This document shows, one piece after another, positions 1 to 6,510 of a stretch of 6,520 bases of DNA (position 1 is its first letter; each line of letters opens with the position of its first letter). The stretch is taken from NCBI GenBank assembly GCA_021819025.1, contig JAKASN010000112.1:1-6520 (forward strand), read 5' to 3'. The notes under the pieces are model-generated. The model searched no databases. It saw only the letters and a list, made by a program, of their open reading frames with translations, and had not been told where the DNA came from. The position numbers and the translations under genes are program-made. The stretch is from Actinomycetes bacterium (GTDB lineage Bacteria; Actinomycetota; Acidimicrobiia; Acidimicrobiales; Acidimicrobiaceae).

Positions 1-177
1 ATTTCCGCCCTGGGCAGCGACGTTACCAAAGTGCTGGAATCTGGAATTACCCGCCTCGATCAAGTCGCCGAGGCCCGCCGCGCCGGCTTCGATGCGATTC
101 TCGTGGGGGAAGCTCTGGTGAGATCGAGAACTCCCCAAGATGGCGCCGCGGCCTTCGTCGCAGCGGGAAGGCTCTAG
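1..177 (+). CDS. trpC: Indole-3-glycerol phosphate synthase, C-terminal fragment (5' end outside window)
   Basis: Frame 1 is open from the first base to a TAG at 175-177 and encodes the last 58 residues of a protein. It contains LESGITRLDQVAEARRAG and then FDAILVGEALVRS. These match the ESGI phosphate-binding loop and the final LVGE-L-R beta strand and helix of the TIM-barrel enzyme TrpC. TrpC is cytosolic and decarboxylates and cyclises 1-(2-carboxyphenylamino)-1-deoxyribulose 5-phosphate to indole-3-glycerol phosphate. That product is the substrate of TrpA. trpF begins 7 bases after the stop, which fits an operon and supports the assignment. A C-terminal TrpC domain could in principle belong to a longer fusion upstream, which cannot be seen here. 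The family is clear; only the missing N-terminal part is unknown. Confidence 0.94.
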   Translation: MSALGSDVTKVLESGITRLDQVAEARRAGFDAILVGEALVRSRTPQDGAAAFVAAGRL

Positions 178-184
178 TTCGGCG

Positions 185-868
185 ATGTTTGTCAAGATTT
201 GCGGGATTACCAACGAGGAGGACGCGCTGCTTAGCGTGGCCCTCGGCGCTGATGCCCTGGGGTTTATCTTTGCCCCGTCTTCGCGGAGAGTGACTCCGTC
301 GGCGGTCGCCGATATCGTGAAGCGCCTACCGAGTGACGTGGCGACGTTTGGGGTGTTTGTCAACGAGGATCCTGACATCGTGGCGCGCATCGTCAATGAG
401 ACCGGCCTAACTGGAGCGCAGCTCCACGGCAGTGAGGGTCGCCAAAGTGCCGCTGCGTTGCGGCCCAAGGTGCGTTTTTTGATCAAAGCCGTGGTAGGAG
501 ACGCCATGGCAATCTCGTCCTATCTCGACTATCCCGTCGACGCGCTCCTCGTCGACTCCGAACAGCCCGGCTCGGGTAAAGCTTTTGACTGGTCGCTTTT
601 GGACGCCTCGCATCTCAATAAGCGCATTATCCTCGCTGGAGGCCTCAGCGCCAACAATGTTGCCGAAGCTATTCGGGTCACCAAGCCTTGGGGTGTGGAC
701 GTCTCGAGCGGGGTCGAGGCAGCTCCGGGCCGCAAGGACCCGGTGGCGCTGCGCGCCTTCATCTCCTTGGCGCAGCGCGCCTTCGCCGAAATTGAAGAAC
801 TTAGCAACCTTGACGACGACGAGCGGACCGATGGTCGTCGCGCCTTTAATTGGGAGGAGTACCTTTGA
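185..868 (+). CDS. trpF: Phosphoribosylanthranilate isomerase (TrpF)
   Basis: The enzyme catalyses the Amadori rearrangement of N-(5-phosphoribosyl)anthranilate to CdRP, the substrate of TrpC, in the cytosol. It is 227 residues from the ATG at 185. Visible motifs are the N-terminal FVKICGIT with catalytic Cys6, QLHG at 79-82, the VDALLVDS strand with the catalytic Asp at 124, GSGKAFDW at 129-136, AGGL at 151-154 and VDVSSGVE at 171-178. The last two form the phosphate site. An in-frame ATG at 140 would add 15 residues lying inside trpC. I rejected it because family homology begins exactly at MFVKICGIT and a GGGAAGG (165-171) precedes only the later ATG. The protein is about 20 residues longer than typical TrpF. 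The extra C-terminal tail (about 208-227) is acidic and ends in FNWEEYL, whose codons also hold the trpB ribosome binding site. Its stop overlaps the trpB start. Confidence 0.97.
   Translation: MFVKICGITNEEDALLSVALGADALGFIFAPSSRRVTPSAVADIVKRLPSDVATFGVFVNEDPDIVARIVNETGLTGAQLHGSEGRQSAAALRPKVRFLIKAVVGDAMAISSYLDYPVDALLVDSEQPGSGKAFDWSLLDASHLNKRIILAGGLSANNVAEAIRVTKPWGVDVSSGVEAAPGRKDPVALRAFISLAQRAFAEIEELSNLDDDERTDGRRAFNWEEYL
852..859 (+). promoter_or_regulatory. Ribosome binding site for trpB, inside trpF
   Basis: GGGAGGAG is a near-perfect Shine-Dalgarno sequence ending 5 bases before the TTG at 865. It decides the trpB start in favour of TTG 865 over the in-frame TTG at 850, which lies upstream of the site. 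The same bases are read as the Trp-Glu-Glu codons of the TrpF tail. Confidence 0.85.
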
Positions 869-2040
869 GTGTCAGCAACGCAAGCGATGCCTATCGAGAC
901 GGCCTATTCGGGGAGTTCGGAGGGCGCTATGTTCCCGAGTCGCTGATGGCGGCGACTCGCGAACTCGAGGAGCTCTTCTTCGCAGCGTGGGAAGACGCCG
1001 ACTTTCAGCATCAGTATCGCTCCATCCTCGCCAGTTACGCGGGTCGTCCCACCCCGGTAACTCATTGTGCGAACCTCTCCGCAGACCTTGGTATCGATCT
1101 TTATCTCAAGCGCGAGGACCTCACCCACACCGGGAGCCACAAGATCAACAACGTCATCGGCCAAGCCCTCCTCACCAAACGCATGGGAAAGTCTCGCATT
1201 ATCGCCGAGACTGGTGCTGGACAACACGGAGTCGCCACTGCCACCGCGGCAGCTCTCTTTGGCCTCTCCTGTACGGTCTACATGGGGGCAGTTGACGTTG
1301 AGCGCCAAGCCCTGAACGTCTTTCGCATGCGCCTTCTCGGAGCGGAGGTGGTCTCGGTATCATCGGGATCCATGACCCTAAAAGACGCTATTAATGAGGC
1401 GATGCGCGAGTGGGTGGCGTCGGTCGACGACACCCACTACTGCATTGGCTCGGTGATGGGACCACACCCCTACCCCCTCATGGTGCGTCAATTCCAGCGC
1501 ATTATTGGAGAAGAGGCGCGGCCCCAGATGCAAGAGATCGCCGGTTCGGATCCGGACTTTGTGGTGGCTTGCGTGGGCGGTGGCTCCAATGCCGCGGGGA
1601 CTTTCACCGCTTTTATCGACTCCGACGCCGCGCTGGTGGGAGTTGAGCCCGCTGGTGGCGCAGCGATTGGAAGGGGAACCCCTGGAGTGGTGCATGGAAT
1701 GCGCTCGAAACTCCTCCAGGACGAGTTTGGCCAAGTTCAGGAGGCGCAGTCCATCTCGGCGGGTCTCGACTATCCTGGCGTGGGCCCTGAGCACTCCTAT
1801 CTTGCTTCAATCGGCCGTGCCCGCTATGAGGCCGTTGACGACGGCCAAGTCCTGGAAGCTTTCCAGATTCTCGCGCGTCGTGAGGGGATCATCCCCGCTC
1901 TGGAGCCCGCGCACGCCATCGCCTATGTCTTGGCTGAAGCGGGAAAGTCGATTCCTGCGGGTTCCAAGGTCCTGGTCACGATGTCGGGTCGCGGCGACAA
2001 GGATTCTGAGACCGTGGCCAAGATTCTTGGGGAGGCATAA
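865..2040 (+). CDS. trpB: Tryptophan synthase beta chain (TrpB)
   Basis: This PLP enzyme condenses indole with L-serine to give L-tryptophan, as the beta subunits of the alpha2-beta2 complex with TrpA. From TTG 865 it has 391 residues, close to the usual length of about 390-400. It opens with the family signature [10 protein letters not shown]. The PLP-binding Lys is at about residue 93 in HTGSHKINN, and the catalytic Glu at about 115 in AETGAGQHG. The glycine-rich phosphate loop GGGSN is at about 238-242. The Ser that contacts the PLP ring nitrogen sits near the C-terminus in MSGRGDKD. Key residues are offset by 6 from E. coli TrpB, so the protein looks intact. It is the usual TrpB1 type that pairs with TrpA, not the longer TrpB2. 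The TTG start overlaps the trpF stop (TTGA), which implies translational coupling; the start is set by the Shine-Dalgarno at 852-859. Confidence 0.98.
   Translation: MSVSNASDAYRDGLFGEFGGRYVPESLMAATRELEELFFAAWEDADFQHQYRSILASYAGRPTPVTHCANLSADLGIDLYLKREDLTHTGSHKINNVIGQALLTKRMGKSRIIAETGAGQHGVATATAAALFGLSCTVYMGAVDVERQALNVFRMRLLGAEVVSVSSGSMTLKDAINEAMREWVASVDDTHYCIGSVMGPHPYPLMVRQFQRIIGEEARPQMQEIAGSDPDFVVACVGGGSNAAGTFTAFIDSDAALVGVEPAGGAAIGRGTPGVVHGMRSKLLQDEFGQVQEAQSISAGLDYPGVGPEHSYLASIGRARYEAVDDGQVLEAFQILARREGIIPALEPAHAIAYVLAEAGKSIPAGSKVLVTMSGRGDKDSETVAKILGEA
2029..2035 (+). promoter_or_regulatory. Ribosome binding site for trpA, inside trpB
   Basis: GGGGAGG lies in the last codons of trpB, 5 bases before the trpA ATG, and supports that start. 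The trpB TAA directly abuts the ATG, so ribosomes finishing trpB can reinitiate. Confidence 0.85.
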
Positions 2041-2856
2041 ATGGAAAACACCACTGCTACCCCAAAGAGAGATTTTAGCCTCGAGGAGCACTTGAAGTCG
2101 CGACGAGCGAGCGGCGCAAAGCTACTGGTTCCTTACATCACCGCTGGCTACTGCAAAGATTGGCTCGCCACGGTGGCCGCCATTGCGGCGGCAGGCGCCG
2201 ACGCCATTGAGATCGGGATCCCCTTTTCGGATCCCATCATGGATGGTCCGGTTATCCAAGCGGCCTCCCAAGCCGCGCTGGAGCGCGGCGTGACTCCTGC
2301 CTCGGCGATGGCTGAGCTCGCGACCCTCGCGGTACCCGTTCCGCTCGTGGTGATGACCTATTGCAACTTGGCGTTTCACGCAGGCTTTGCGCGCTTTGCC
2401 GGTTGGCTCCAAGATGGGGGAGTGACTGGGAGCATCTTTCCCGATCTCCCCATGGAAAACGCTACCGAGTGGTCCGAAGTCGCCGCGGCTCACGATATCG
2501 CCAATATCCTCCTCGTCGCCCCCACGACTCCCCCGGCGCGAGCCAAGCGCATCGCAGAGGTTTCGCGAGGCTTTGTCTATGGCGTTGGCCTGATGGGAGT
2601 TACCGGGGTTCGCGATTCTCTTGCCCAGAGCGCCTCGATGATTGCGTCATCTCTCAAGGCCCTCACCGAACAGGTCGTCCTCATCGGGGTGGGTATTTCC
2701 ACGCCCGATCAGGCGCGTGAAGTGGCTGCCCATAGCGACGGCGTGGTAGTGGGTTCCGCGCTGGTGAAGCGACTCAATGAGGGCGAAGGTCCAGACGGTG
2801 CCTATGACTTTGTCGCTTCTTTGCGCAGCGCGCTGGACTCTGTGCCCAGGCCGTAG
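2041..2856 (+). CDS. trpA: Tryptophan synthase alpha chain (TrpA)
   Basis: TrpA cleaves indole-3-glycerol phosphate to indole and glyceraldehyde 3-phosphate, and channels indole to TrpB. The protein has 271 residues, within the family range. The PROSITE-like signature EIGIPFSDPIMDGP carries the catalytic Glu57 and Asp68, spaced 11 apart as in E. coli Glu49/Asp60. The PDLPMEN segment is at 134-140; many relatives have a second Glu in place of the Asn. The mobile loop GLMGVTG with Thr188 (E. coli Thr183 equivalent) closes the active site. GVGISTP at 216-222 and GSALV at 238-242 form the phosphate-binding end of the barrel. The ATG directly follows the trpB TAA with no gap, so equimolar expression with TrpB is expected. 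The HIT-like gene starts 2 bases after the TAG, and I see no terminator between them. Confidence 0.98.
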   Translation: MENTTATPKRDFSLEEHLKSRRASGAKLLVPYITAGYCKDWLATVAAIAAAGADAIEIGIPFSDPIMDGPVIQAASQAALERGVTPASAMAELATLAVPVPLVVMTYCNLAFHAGFARFAGWLQDGGVTGSIFPDLPMENATEWSEVAAAHDIANILLVAPTTPPARAKRIAEVSRGFVYGVGLMGVTGVRDSLAQSASMIASSLKALTEQVVLIGVGISTPDQAREVAAHSDGVVVGSALVKRLNEGEGPDGAYDFVASLRSALDSVPRP

Positions 2857-2858
2857 CG

Positions 2859-3155
2859 GTGTCTTGCGAACTGTGCGATGCTCAAGAGCTAACGCGGTGG
2901 TATTACCAAGATGACTTTTGCTTTGTCGCTGAGTGTGAGAGCTGCTCGGTTCCCATGGTGGTACTAAGAGAGCATCGCAGAGAAGTCTCTGCAGCCGAGC
3001 GCGAGGTACTATTTGGCCATCTCGAGCAGGTGGCTGAAGAGTTCTTCGGGGACAAGGAGTTCTTCTTCGACGGCCTTCGTCGCCAGATACCCGACCACTT
3101 TCATGCCCACGCTCGACCCCGGCCAGTGATGTGGTGGGGTCCCGGTGGTGTTTAG
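2859..3155 (+). CDS. Small HIT-like (histidine triad) protein with two CxxC pairs
   Basis: A 98-residue protein starts at GTG 2859, 2 bases after the trpA stop; only a weak AGG (2848-2850) precedes it. I assign it to the HIT fold by motif. Q76-I-P-D-H80-F-H82-A-H84-A-R-P-R matches the family pattern Q-x-x-x-H-x-H-x-H-x-x-P-R in spacing. VPMVVLREH (31-39) resembles the conserved LV-P-x-H strand, and C3-E-L-C6 resembles the N-terminal CxxC of many bacterial HIT proteins. A second pair, C26/C29, could complete a metal site, but this is inference. HIT proteins usually hydrolyse or transfer nucleoside monophosphates, with the middle His as nucleophile; no substrate can be named here. At 98 residues it is at the short end for the family. 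It is the last plus-strand gene, likely co-transcribed with trp, and its TAG overlaps the opposing UbiB-like stop. The gene is probably real; its function is unknown. Confidence 0.8.
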   Translation: MSCELCDAQELTRWYYQDDFCFVAECESCSVPMVVLREHRREVSAAEREVLFGHLEQVAEEFFGDKEFFFDGLRRQIPDHFHAHARPRPVMWWGPGGV

Positions 3156-4840
3156 GCGTGGCGCTTGCGCTTGCGTGAGGCGTTTTCCTCCATGCGTTTT
3201 CTGATCACTTCGCGACGTTCGCGGAGTTCGCGGTAGCTCACGCTCTCGGTGCCCTCGTCGAGGCCGAGGGAGTTTTTTACCCCCGCGAGATCGACCGGGA
3301 TTTCACGGAGATCTACCCCAACATCGGCGGCGATGCGCGCTCCGTGTTTGGCCGCGAAGTAGCCCGCCAAATAAGTTATCTCTGCAAAGAGATCGACGTC
3401 AGGCGCGAGGCGTCCAATCGAGGAGTCGAGGAAGATCATGTTCTTGATAAAGAGCATCAACTCCTTGGGGAGCTTGGCGCCATAGCCGAGCAAGGCTTTG
3501 GTGAGTTCGCGGATCTCGTTGGTGAGTTGTTCGGGGCTCATTTGCGTGGGGTCCATCGAAGGCTTATCCAGCCCGAGATCGGAGATTACCGCATCAATAT
3601 CGGTGTCAGGCGGGAGTGCCCCCAGGTCGCGCAAGGCTTCGGTCTGCATTCGCACGTCATTTACCGTTCCGCCCATGAGTAACTTAAGGAAGGCGAGGCG
3701 CTTGGCTTCGCTAAGTCTTCCCGTGATGCCGTAGTCGAGCAGGGCCACCGTCCCATCGGTGCGAACCAGGAGGTTTCCTCCGTGAAGGTCTCCGTGGAAG
3801 ATGCCAAAGAGCATTGCCCCTTCCATAAATCCCACCAAGGCGGCACGAAGAACTTTAGAGGTATCGATTCCCCCTTCGCGCATTCCTTGCACATCGTCCC
3901 AGGAGAAACCACTCAAGCGCTCCATCACCAGGACGCGCCGCGTCACGTAGCGGCGATGCGGTCGCGGTACCACGATGGAACGCTGGTCGGTCTCAGCGAG
4001 AAGGCGCGCCACGTCGAGCATGTTGGCGGCCTCGAGGCGAAAGTCGAGCTCCTCGACGATGGTCTCGGCGAAGAGCTCCACCAGAGCGGGAGGGTTGGCG
4101 AGTGCGGTGACCGGAATGCGACCGATTAGCGAGGGTGCGATCCAGCTCATCGCAGCGAGATCCCGGGTGACGAGTTCCGCCACGGTGCTGCGCTGTACTT
4201 TTACCACCACCTCTTCGCCGCTGCGAAGTTTCGCGAAGTGTACTTGGGCGATCGAAGCCGCAGCGATGGGGTCAGGATCGAACTCGCTAAAGACCTCTTC
4301 GAGTTCGGCTCCTAAGTCGTCCTCCACGGTACGGCGAATGATCGCAAAGGCCTCGGGCTTGACGCGGTCGCGTAGCTCCTTGAACTCTGCTACCAGCTCC
4401 TCGGGGAAGATCCCCTCTCCCGAGGAGATAATTTGGCCGAGCTTGACATAGGTGGGGCCGAGGGTCTCGAAGGCCTCCTTGAGGCGGCGCGAGAGTCCAA
4501 TGCGCGAGGCGGGGTTGCCGCGCGGACGTTCGATGAGTCTCCAGGAGACTAGGGCGCGGCCGAGAGTAAAGCCCACTTTGACCACTCGCGCGGTAGGGGG
4601 CAACTTGGAGCGGCGCAGCAATTTGGGCACCCGCGCACGGCTGCGCTCGCGCAGTGGGCCAGTTCCGGGAAGCCAAGCCATCTTGTCGAGTTCAACGGTC
4701 CAGGGAGCTTCGTTACTGAAGGCCCCTATCTTGAGATCTGCAGGGGATAAGGATGCTTGAATGGGAGGTTTACTCGTACTCGTGGCCACATCTATCAGGC
4801 TAGCAAGGCTGGGGGGATTTGTCGGGGATGGTGATTGCAA
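3152..4840 (-). CDS. ABC1/UbiB/AarF-family kinase-like ATPase
   Basis: The maximal frame has 562 residues with protein-kinase-like motifs special to UbiB/COQ8/AarF. These are K133-L-G-Q136 (the KxGQ helix that covers the active site), the Ala-rich loop AAASIAQVH at 193-201 in place of a P-loop, and Lys214 in VVVKVQRS. They also include E263-E-L-D266 (ExD), the catalytic loop HGDLHGGN at 349-356, and the metal-binding D369-Y-G371. Relatives support isoprenoid quinone or lipid homeostasis and show ATPase rather than protein kinase activity; the substrate here is unknown. Many members read HPGN where this one has HGGN. The C-terminus is a basic tail ending SRKRKRHA, with no clear transmembrane pair. 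The start is uncertain. TTG 4840 gives the longest frame (an in-frame TAG lies three codons upstream), but GTG 4789 and ATG 4681 are alternatives and none has a good ribosome site. Residues 1-53 are Ser/Pro/Thr-rich and unlike the family core. Confidence 0.93.
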   Translation of the reverse strand: MQSPSPTNPPSLASLIDVATSTSKPPIQASLSPADLKIGAFSNEAPWTVELDKMAWLPGTGPLRERSRARVPKLLRRSKLPPTARVVKVGFTLGRALVSWRLIERPRGNPASRIGLSRRLKEAFETLGPTYVKLGQIISSGEGIFPEELVAEFKELRDRVKPEAFAIIRRTVEDDLGAELEEVFSEFDPDPIAAASIAQVHFAKLRSGEEVVVKVQRSTVAELVTRDLAAMSWIAPSLIGRIPVTALANPPALVELFAETIVEELDFRLEAANMLDVARLLAETDQRSIVVPRPHRRYVTRRVLVMERLSGFSWDDVQGMREGGIDTSKVLRAALVGFMEGAMLFGIFHGDLHGGNLLVRTDGTVALLDYGITGRLSEAKRLAFLKLLMGGTVNDVRMQTEALRDLGALPPDTDIDAVISDLGLDKPSMDPTQMSPEQLTNEIRELTKALLGYGAKLPKELMLFIKNMIFLDSSIGRLAPDVDLFAEITYLAGYFAAKHGARIAADVGVDLREIPVDLAGVKNSLGLDEGTESVSYRELRERREVIRKRMEENASRKRKRHA

Positions 4841-4870
4841 GCGCAGCTAGTTGACGTGAGTTGCTGGTCG

Positions 4871-4906
4871 AACAAAAGACACCCCGGGCGTTTGGCCCGG
4901 GGTGTC
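4871..4906 (-). terminator. Intrinsic terminator after fabF
   Basis: GACACCCCGGGC (4878-4889) and GCCCGGGGTGTC (4895-4906) form a perfect 12-base-pair stem with a 5-base loop. Read on the minus strand, the stem is followed by TTTTGTT (4877-4871), a short U tract. The plus-strand side is not U-rich, so it acts in one direction. It lies 35 bases past the fabF stop and ends the acpP-fabF transcript before the UbiB-like gene. Confidence 0.87.
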
Positions 4907-4941
4907 GAAGTAATCGTGACGGGAAGCTCGTTGGAGTTCGC

Positions 4942-6153
4942 TCAGGGCTGGTAGCGCGTAAACACCAAGGTGCCGTTGTGTCCGCCGAATCCGAAGGAGT
5001 TCGAGATGATAGCTCCTTCGCCGAGCGGGCGAGGCTCGCCGATTACCACGTCGATATCTAGCTCGGGGTCGACGTTCTTGGTATTTGCTGTCGGCGGGAT
5101 GAGGTTATGTTCAAAGGTCAAACACACCCCCACCGCCTCGAGCGCGCCCGCAGCGCCGAGCCCGTGCCCTAAGGCTCCCTTCATGGAGGTCACCGGAACA
5201 CTCTTGCTTCCAAATACCTTGGCGATCGCCTCGCCCTCAGAGCGGTCGTTGAGGGGAGTTGAGGTCCCGTGGGCATTGATGTGTGCGACTTGGGCGGCGG
5301 AGATTCCCGCGTCCGCGAGAGCAAGTTCCATGCATGCCGCCGCGCCTACTCCGTGGGGCGCCGGCGCGGTGATGTGATGAGCATCGGCGTTAGATCCGGC
5401 TCCAGCAACGATGGCGTAGATGTGGGCGCCTCTCGCTAGTGCGTGGGAGAGTTCTTCAAGAACCACCACTGCAGCTCCTTCGGCCATCAAAAAGCCGTCG
5501 CGCTCGACGTCGAAGGGGCGGGAGATCCCCGAACTCGACGAGGCGGTCATATTCTCGAATCCAGCCTGGGCAGTCATTGTGGTAGCCACCTCGGCTCCGC
5601 CCGCGAGCATGACCGTGGCGCGGCCACTGGAGATTTGCCGCGCCGCGTTCTCGATGGCATGGGTTCCTGCTGCGCAAGCGGTTGAAGTCGTTTGGCAGGT
5701 ATTGGTAAAGCCAAAGCGCATCGAGATGGTAGCGGCGTTGGAGTTTGCCATCATCATGGGAACCAAAAACGGGGTGACACGGTCAGGACCGCGCTCGTGA
5801 CAGATCAGCACTTGATTTTCCAGCGAGGTCAGTCCCCCAACTCCGGTTCCCATCCAGACTCCAGCACGAGCCGGGTCTACTTCGAGTTCGCCGGCGTCGT
5901 CCATCGCCAGTTGCGCTGCGGCGACGCCAAGTTGGTTGAAGCGGTCGGCGCGGCGCGCCTCTTTGATATTCATGAATTGCGCCGGGTCAAAATCGGTTAC
6001 CAGGCGCGGCTCAAGATGCTCATTCTTTAGTAGGCCATCCCAGTAAGCGTCTTTGCCGATGCCTATCGACGACACTACGCCAAGTCCGGTTATGGCAACC
6101 TGGAAGGGAGAGTCAATTCCCTCTGGGTTGGCATCGGTGTAGACCAATTTCAT
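4942..6153 (-). CDS. fabF: 3-oxoacyl-[acyl-carrier-protein] synthase II (KAS II, FabF)
   Basis: The enzyme condenses malonyl-ACP with a growing acyl-ACP in the elongation cycle of type II fatty acid synthesis, in the cytosol. The 403-residue protein has the thiolase fold and the KAS II Cys-His-His triad. Nucleophile Cys160 is in TTSTACAAGTHAI, His295 in HINAHGTSTPLND, and Lys325 with His330 in MKGALGHGLGAAGA. The terminal NSFGFGGHN (385-393) carries the Phe gate and oxyanion glycines. His-His rather than His-Asn separates it from FabH. A 17-residue leader precedes the first strand (QVAITGLGVVSS), slightly longer than in many FabF proteins. The ATG at 6153 is supported by AAAAGG (6168-6163) 9 bases upstream, and by the ATGA overlap with the acpP stop, so it is likely coupled to acpP. 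A mycobacterial KasA/KasB-like role in longer chains is possible but is not shown by the sequence. Confidence 0.97.
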   Translation of the reverse strand: MKLVYTDANPEGIDSPFQVAITGLGVVSSIGIGKDAYWDGLLKNEHLEPRLVTDFDPAQFMNIKEARRADRFNQLGVAAAQLAMDDAGELEVDPARAGVWMGTGVGGLTSLENQVLICHERGPDRVTPFLVPMMMANSNAATISMRFGFTNTCQTTSTACAAGTHAIENAARQISSGRATVMLAGGAEVATTMTAQAGFENMTASSSSGISRPFDVERDGFLMAEGAAVVVLEELSHALARGAHIYAIVAGAGSNADAHHITAPAPHGVGAAACMELALADAGISAAQVAHINAHGTSTPLNDRSEGEAIAKVFGSKSVPVTSMKGALGHGLGAAGALEAVGVCLTFEHNLIPPTANTKNVDPELDIDVVIGEPRPLGEGAIISNSFGFGGHNGTLVFTRYQP

Positions 6154-6392
6154 GCAAGCTTACCTTTTACCAGGTCGAAGGCTCCACCAACGGTATTGAC
6201 ACCCTCGAGTTCCGATTCTTCTACTTTGATATTGAAGGAGTCCTCTAGCTCCATCACCAGTTCGACAATGTCGAGACTGTCCGCATCGAGGTCTTCGGCG
6301 AAGTTGGCCTCCATAGTCACCTGCTCCGGGCTTACGCCGAGAACCTTTACTGCGCACTCCTTGAACTGCTCAAAAGCCTTAGCGTCGTCCAT
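6150..6392 (-). CDS. acpP: Acyl carrier protein
   Basis: ACP carries growing acyl chains on a 4'-phosphopantetheine arm between fatty acid synthesis enzymes. The protein has 80 residues, is strongly acidic, and is a four-helix bundle by family. The attachment Ser39 lies in DADSLDIVELVMELE, nearly identical to the E. coli helix II sequence DSLDTVELVMALE that docks partner enzymes. The frame also has an ATG at 6446, which would add 18 residues (MWTPLEIWIITIKEKVAK). I chose 6392 because it gives the usual ACP length and N-terminus, and because AAGGAAAAGG (6410-6401) lies 8 bases before it. The extra 18 residues would be read from the leader and promoter region. The TGA stop overlaps the fabF ATG as ATGA, a classic translational coupling. 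The pair acpP-fabF is a common core of fab clusters; no fabD, fabH or fabG is visible within the window. Confidence 0.96.
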   Translation of the reverse strand: MDDAKAFEQFKECAVKVLGVSPEQVTMEANFAEDLDADSLDIVELVMELEDSFNIKVEESELEGVNTVGGAFDLVKGKLA

Positions 6393-6400
6393 CTTCGCAA

Positions 6401-6410
6401 CCTTTTCCTT
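6401..6410 (-). promoter_or_regulatory. Ribosome binding site for acpP
   Basis: Read on the minus strand this is AAGGAAAAGG, with its 3' AAGG 8 bases from the ATG at 6392. It favours that start over the upstream in-frame ATG at 6446, which has no purine-rich site before it. Confidence 0.7.
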
Positions 6411-6417
6411 GATAGTT

Positions 6418-6423
6418 ATTATC
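6418..6423 (-). promoter_or_regulatory. Candidate -10 element for acpP-fabF
   Basis: On the minus strand this reads GATAAT, five of six matches to TATAAT. It sits in the AT-richest stretch of the leader and would place the transcript start about 20 bases before the acpP ATG, just ahead of the ribosome site. No good -35 box stands 16-19 bases upstream (ATGTGG at 17), so the call is tentative. Confidence 0.35.
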
Positions 6424-6492
6424 CATATTTCCAAGGGTGTCCACATGTTGCGGACGATCCCGATTTTGCCAACCTCAGTTGGCTTTCCACCC

Positions 6493-6510
6493 GGTCAATG
6501 CTAGTTGACC
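6493..6510. repeat. Inverted repeat upstream of acpP, possible operator
   Basis: GGTCAA-TGCTAG-TTGACC has perfect 6-base arms around a 6-base spacer, a geometry typical of dimeric regulators. It lies about 100 bases upstream of the acpP ATG in non-coding sequence. It cannot be a terminator for a minus-strand gene entering from the right, since no U tract follows. No known operator was matched, and a repeat of this size can arise by chance. Confidence 0.3.

Noticed and set aside
140..184. Upstream ATG start for trpF, 15 residues longer
   Set aside because: It overlaps trpC by 38 bases, has no ribosome site, and family similarity begins at the ATG at 185.
585..1295. Plus-strand open frame of 236 codons overlapping trpF and trpB
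   Set aside because: Its Arg/Ser/Pro-rich product is typical of an out-of-frame reading of GC-rich coding DNA, and both genes beneath it are certain.
3115..3141. GACCCC...GGGGTC inverted repeat as a terminator for the HIT-like gene
   Set aside because: Only 6-base arms with a 15-base loop, no U tract on either strand, and located inside the coding sequence.
3975..4451. Plus-strand open frame of 158 codons antisense to the UbiB-like gene
   Set aside because: Ser/Ala-rich low-complexity product, fully opposite a conserved gene; no ribosome site or family motif.
4847..4860. TTGACG as a -35 box on the plus strand
   Set aside because: No plus-strand gene follows; the region downstream is the fabF terminator and then antisense fabF.
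6393..6446. Upstream ATG (6446) for acpP, 18 residues longer
   Set aside because: The extra residues are unlike any ACP N-terminus and would be encoded by the leader, including the ribosome site and -10 candidate.
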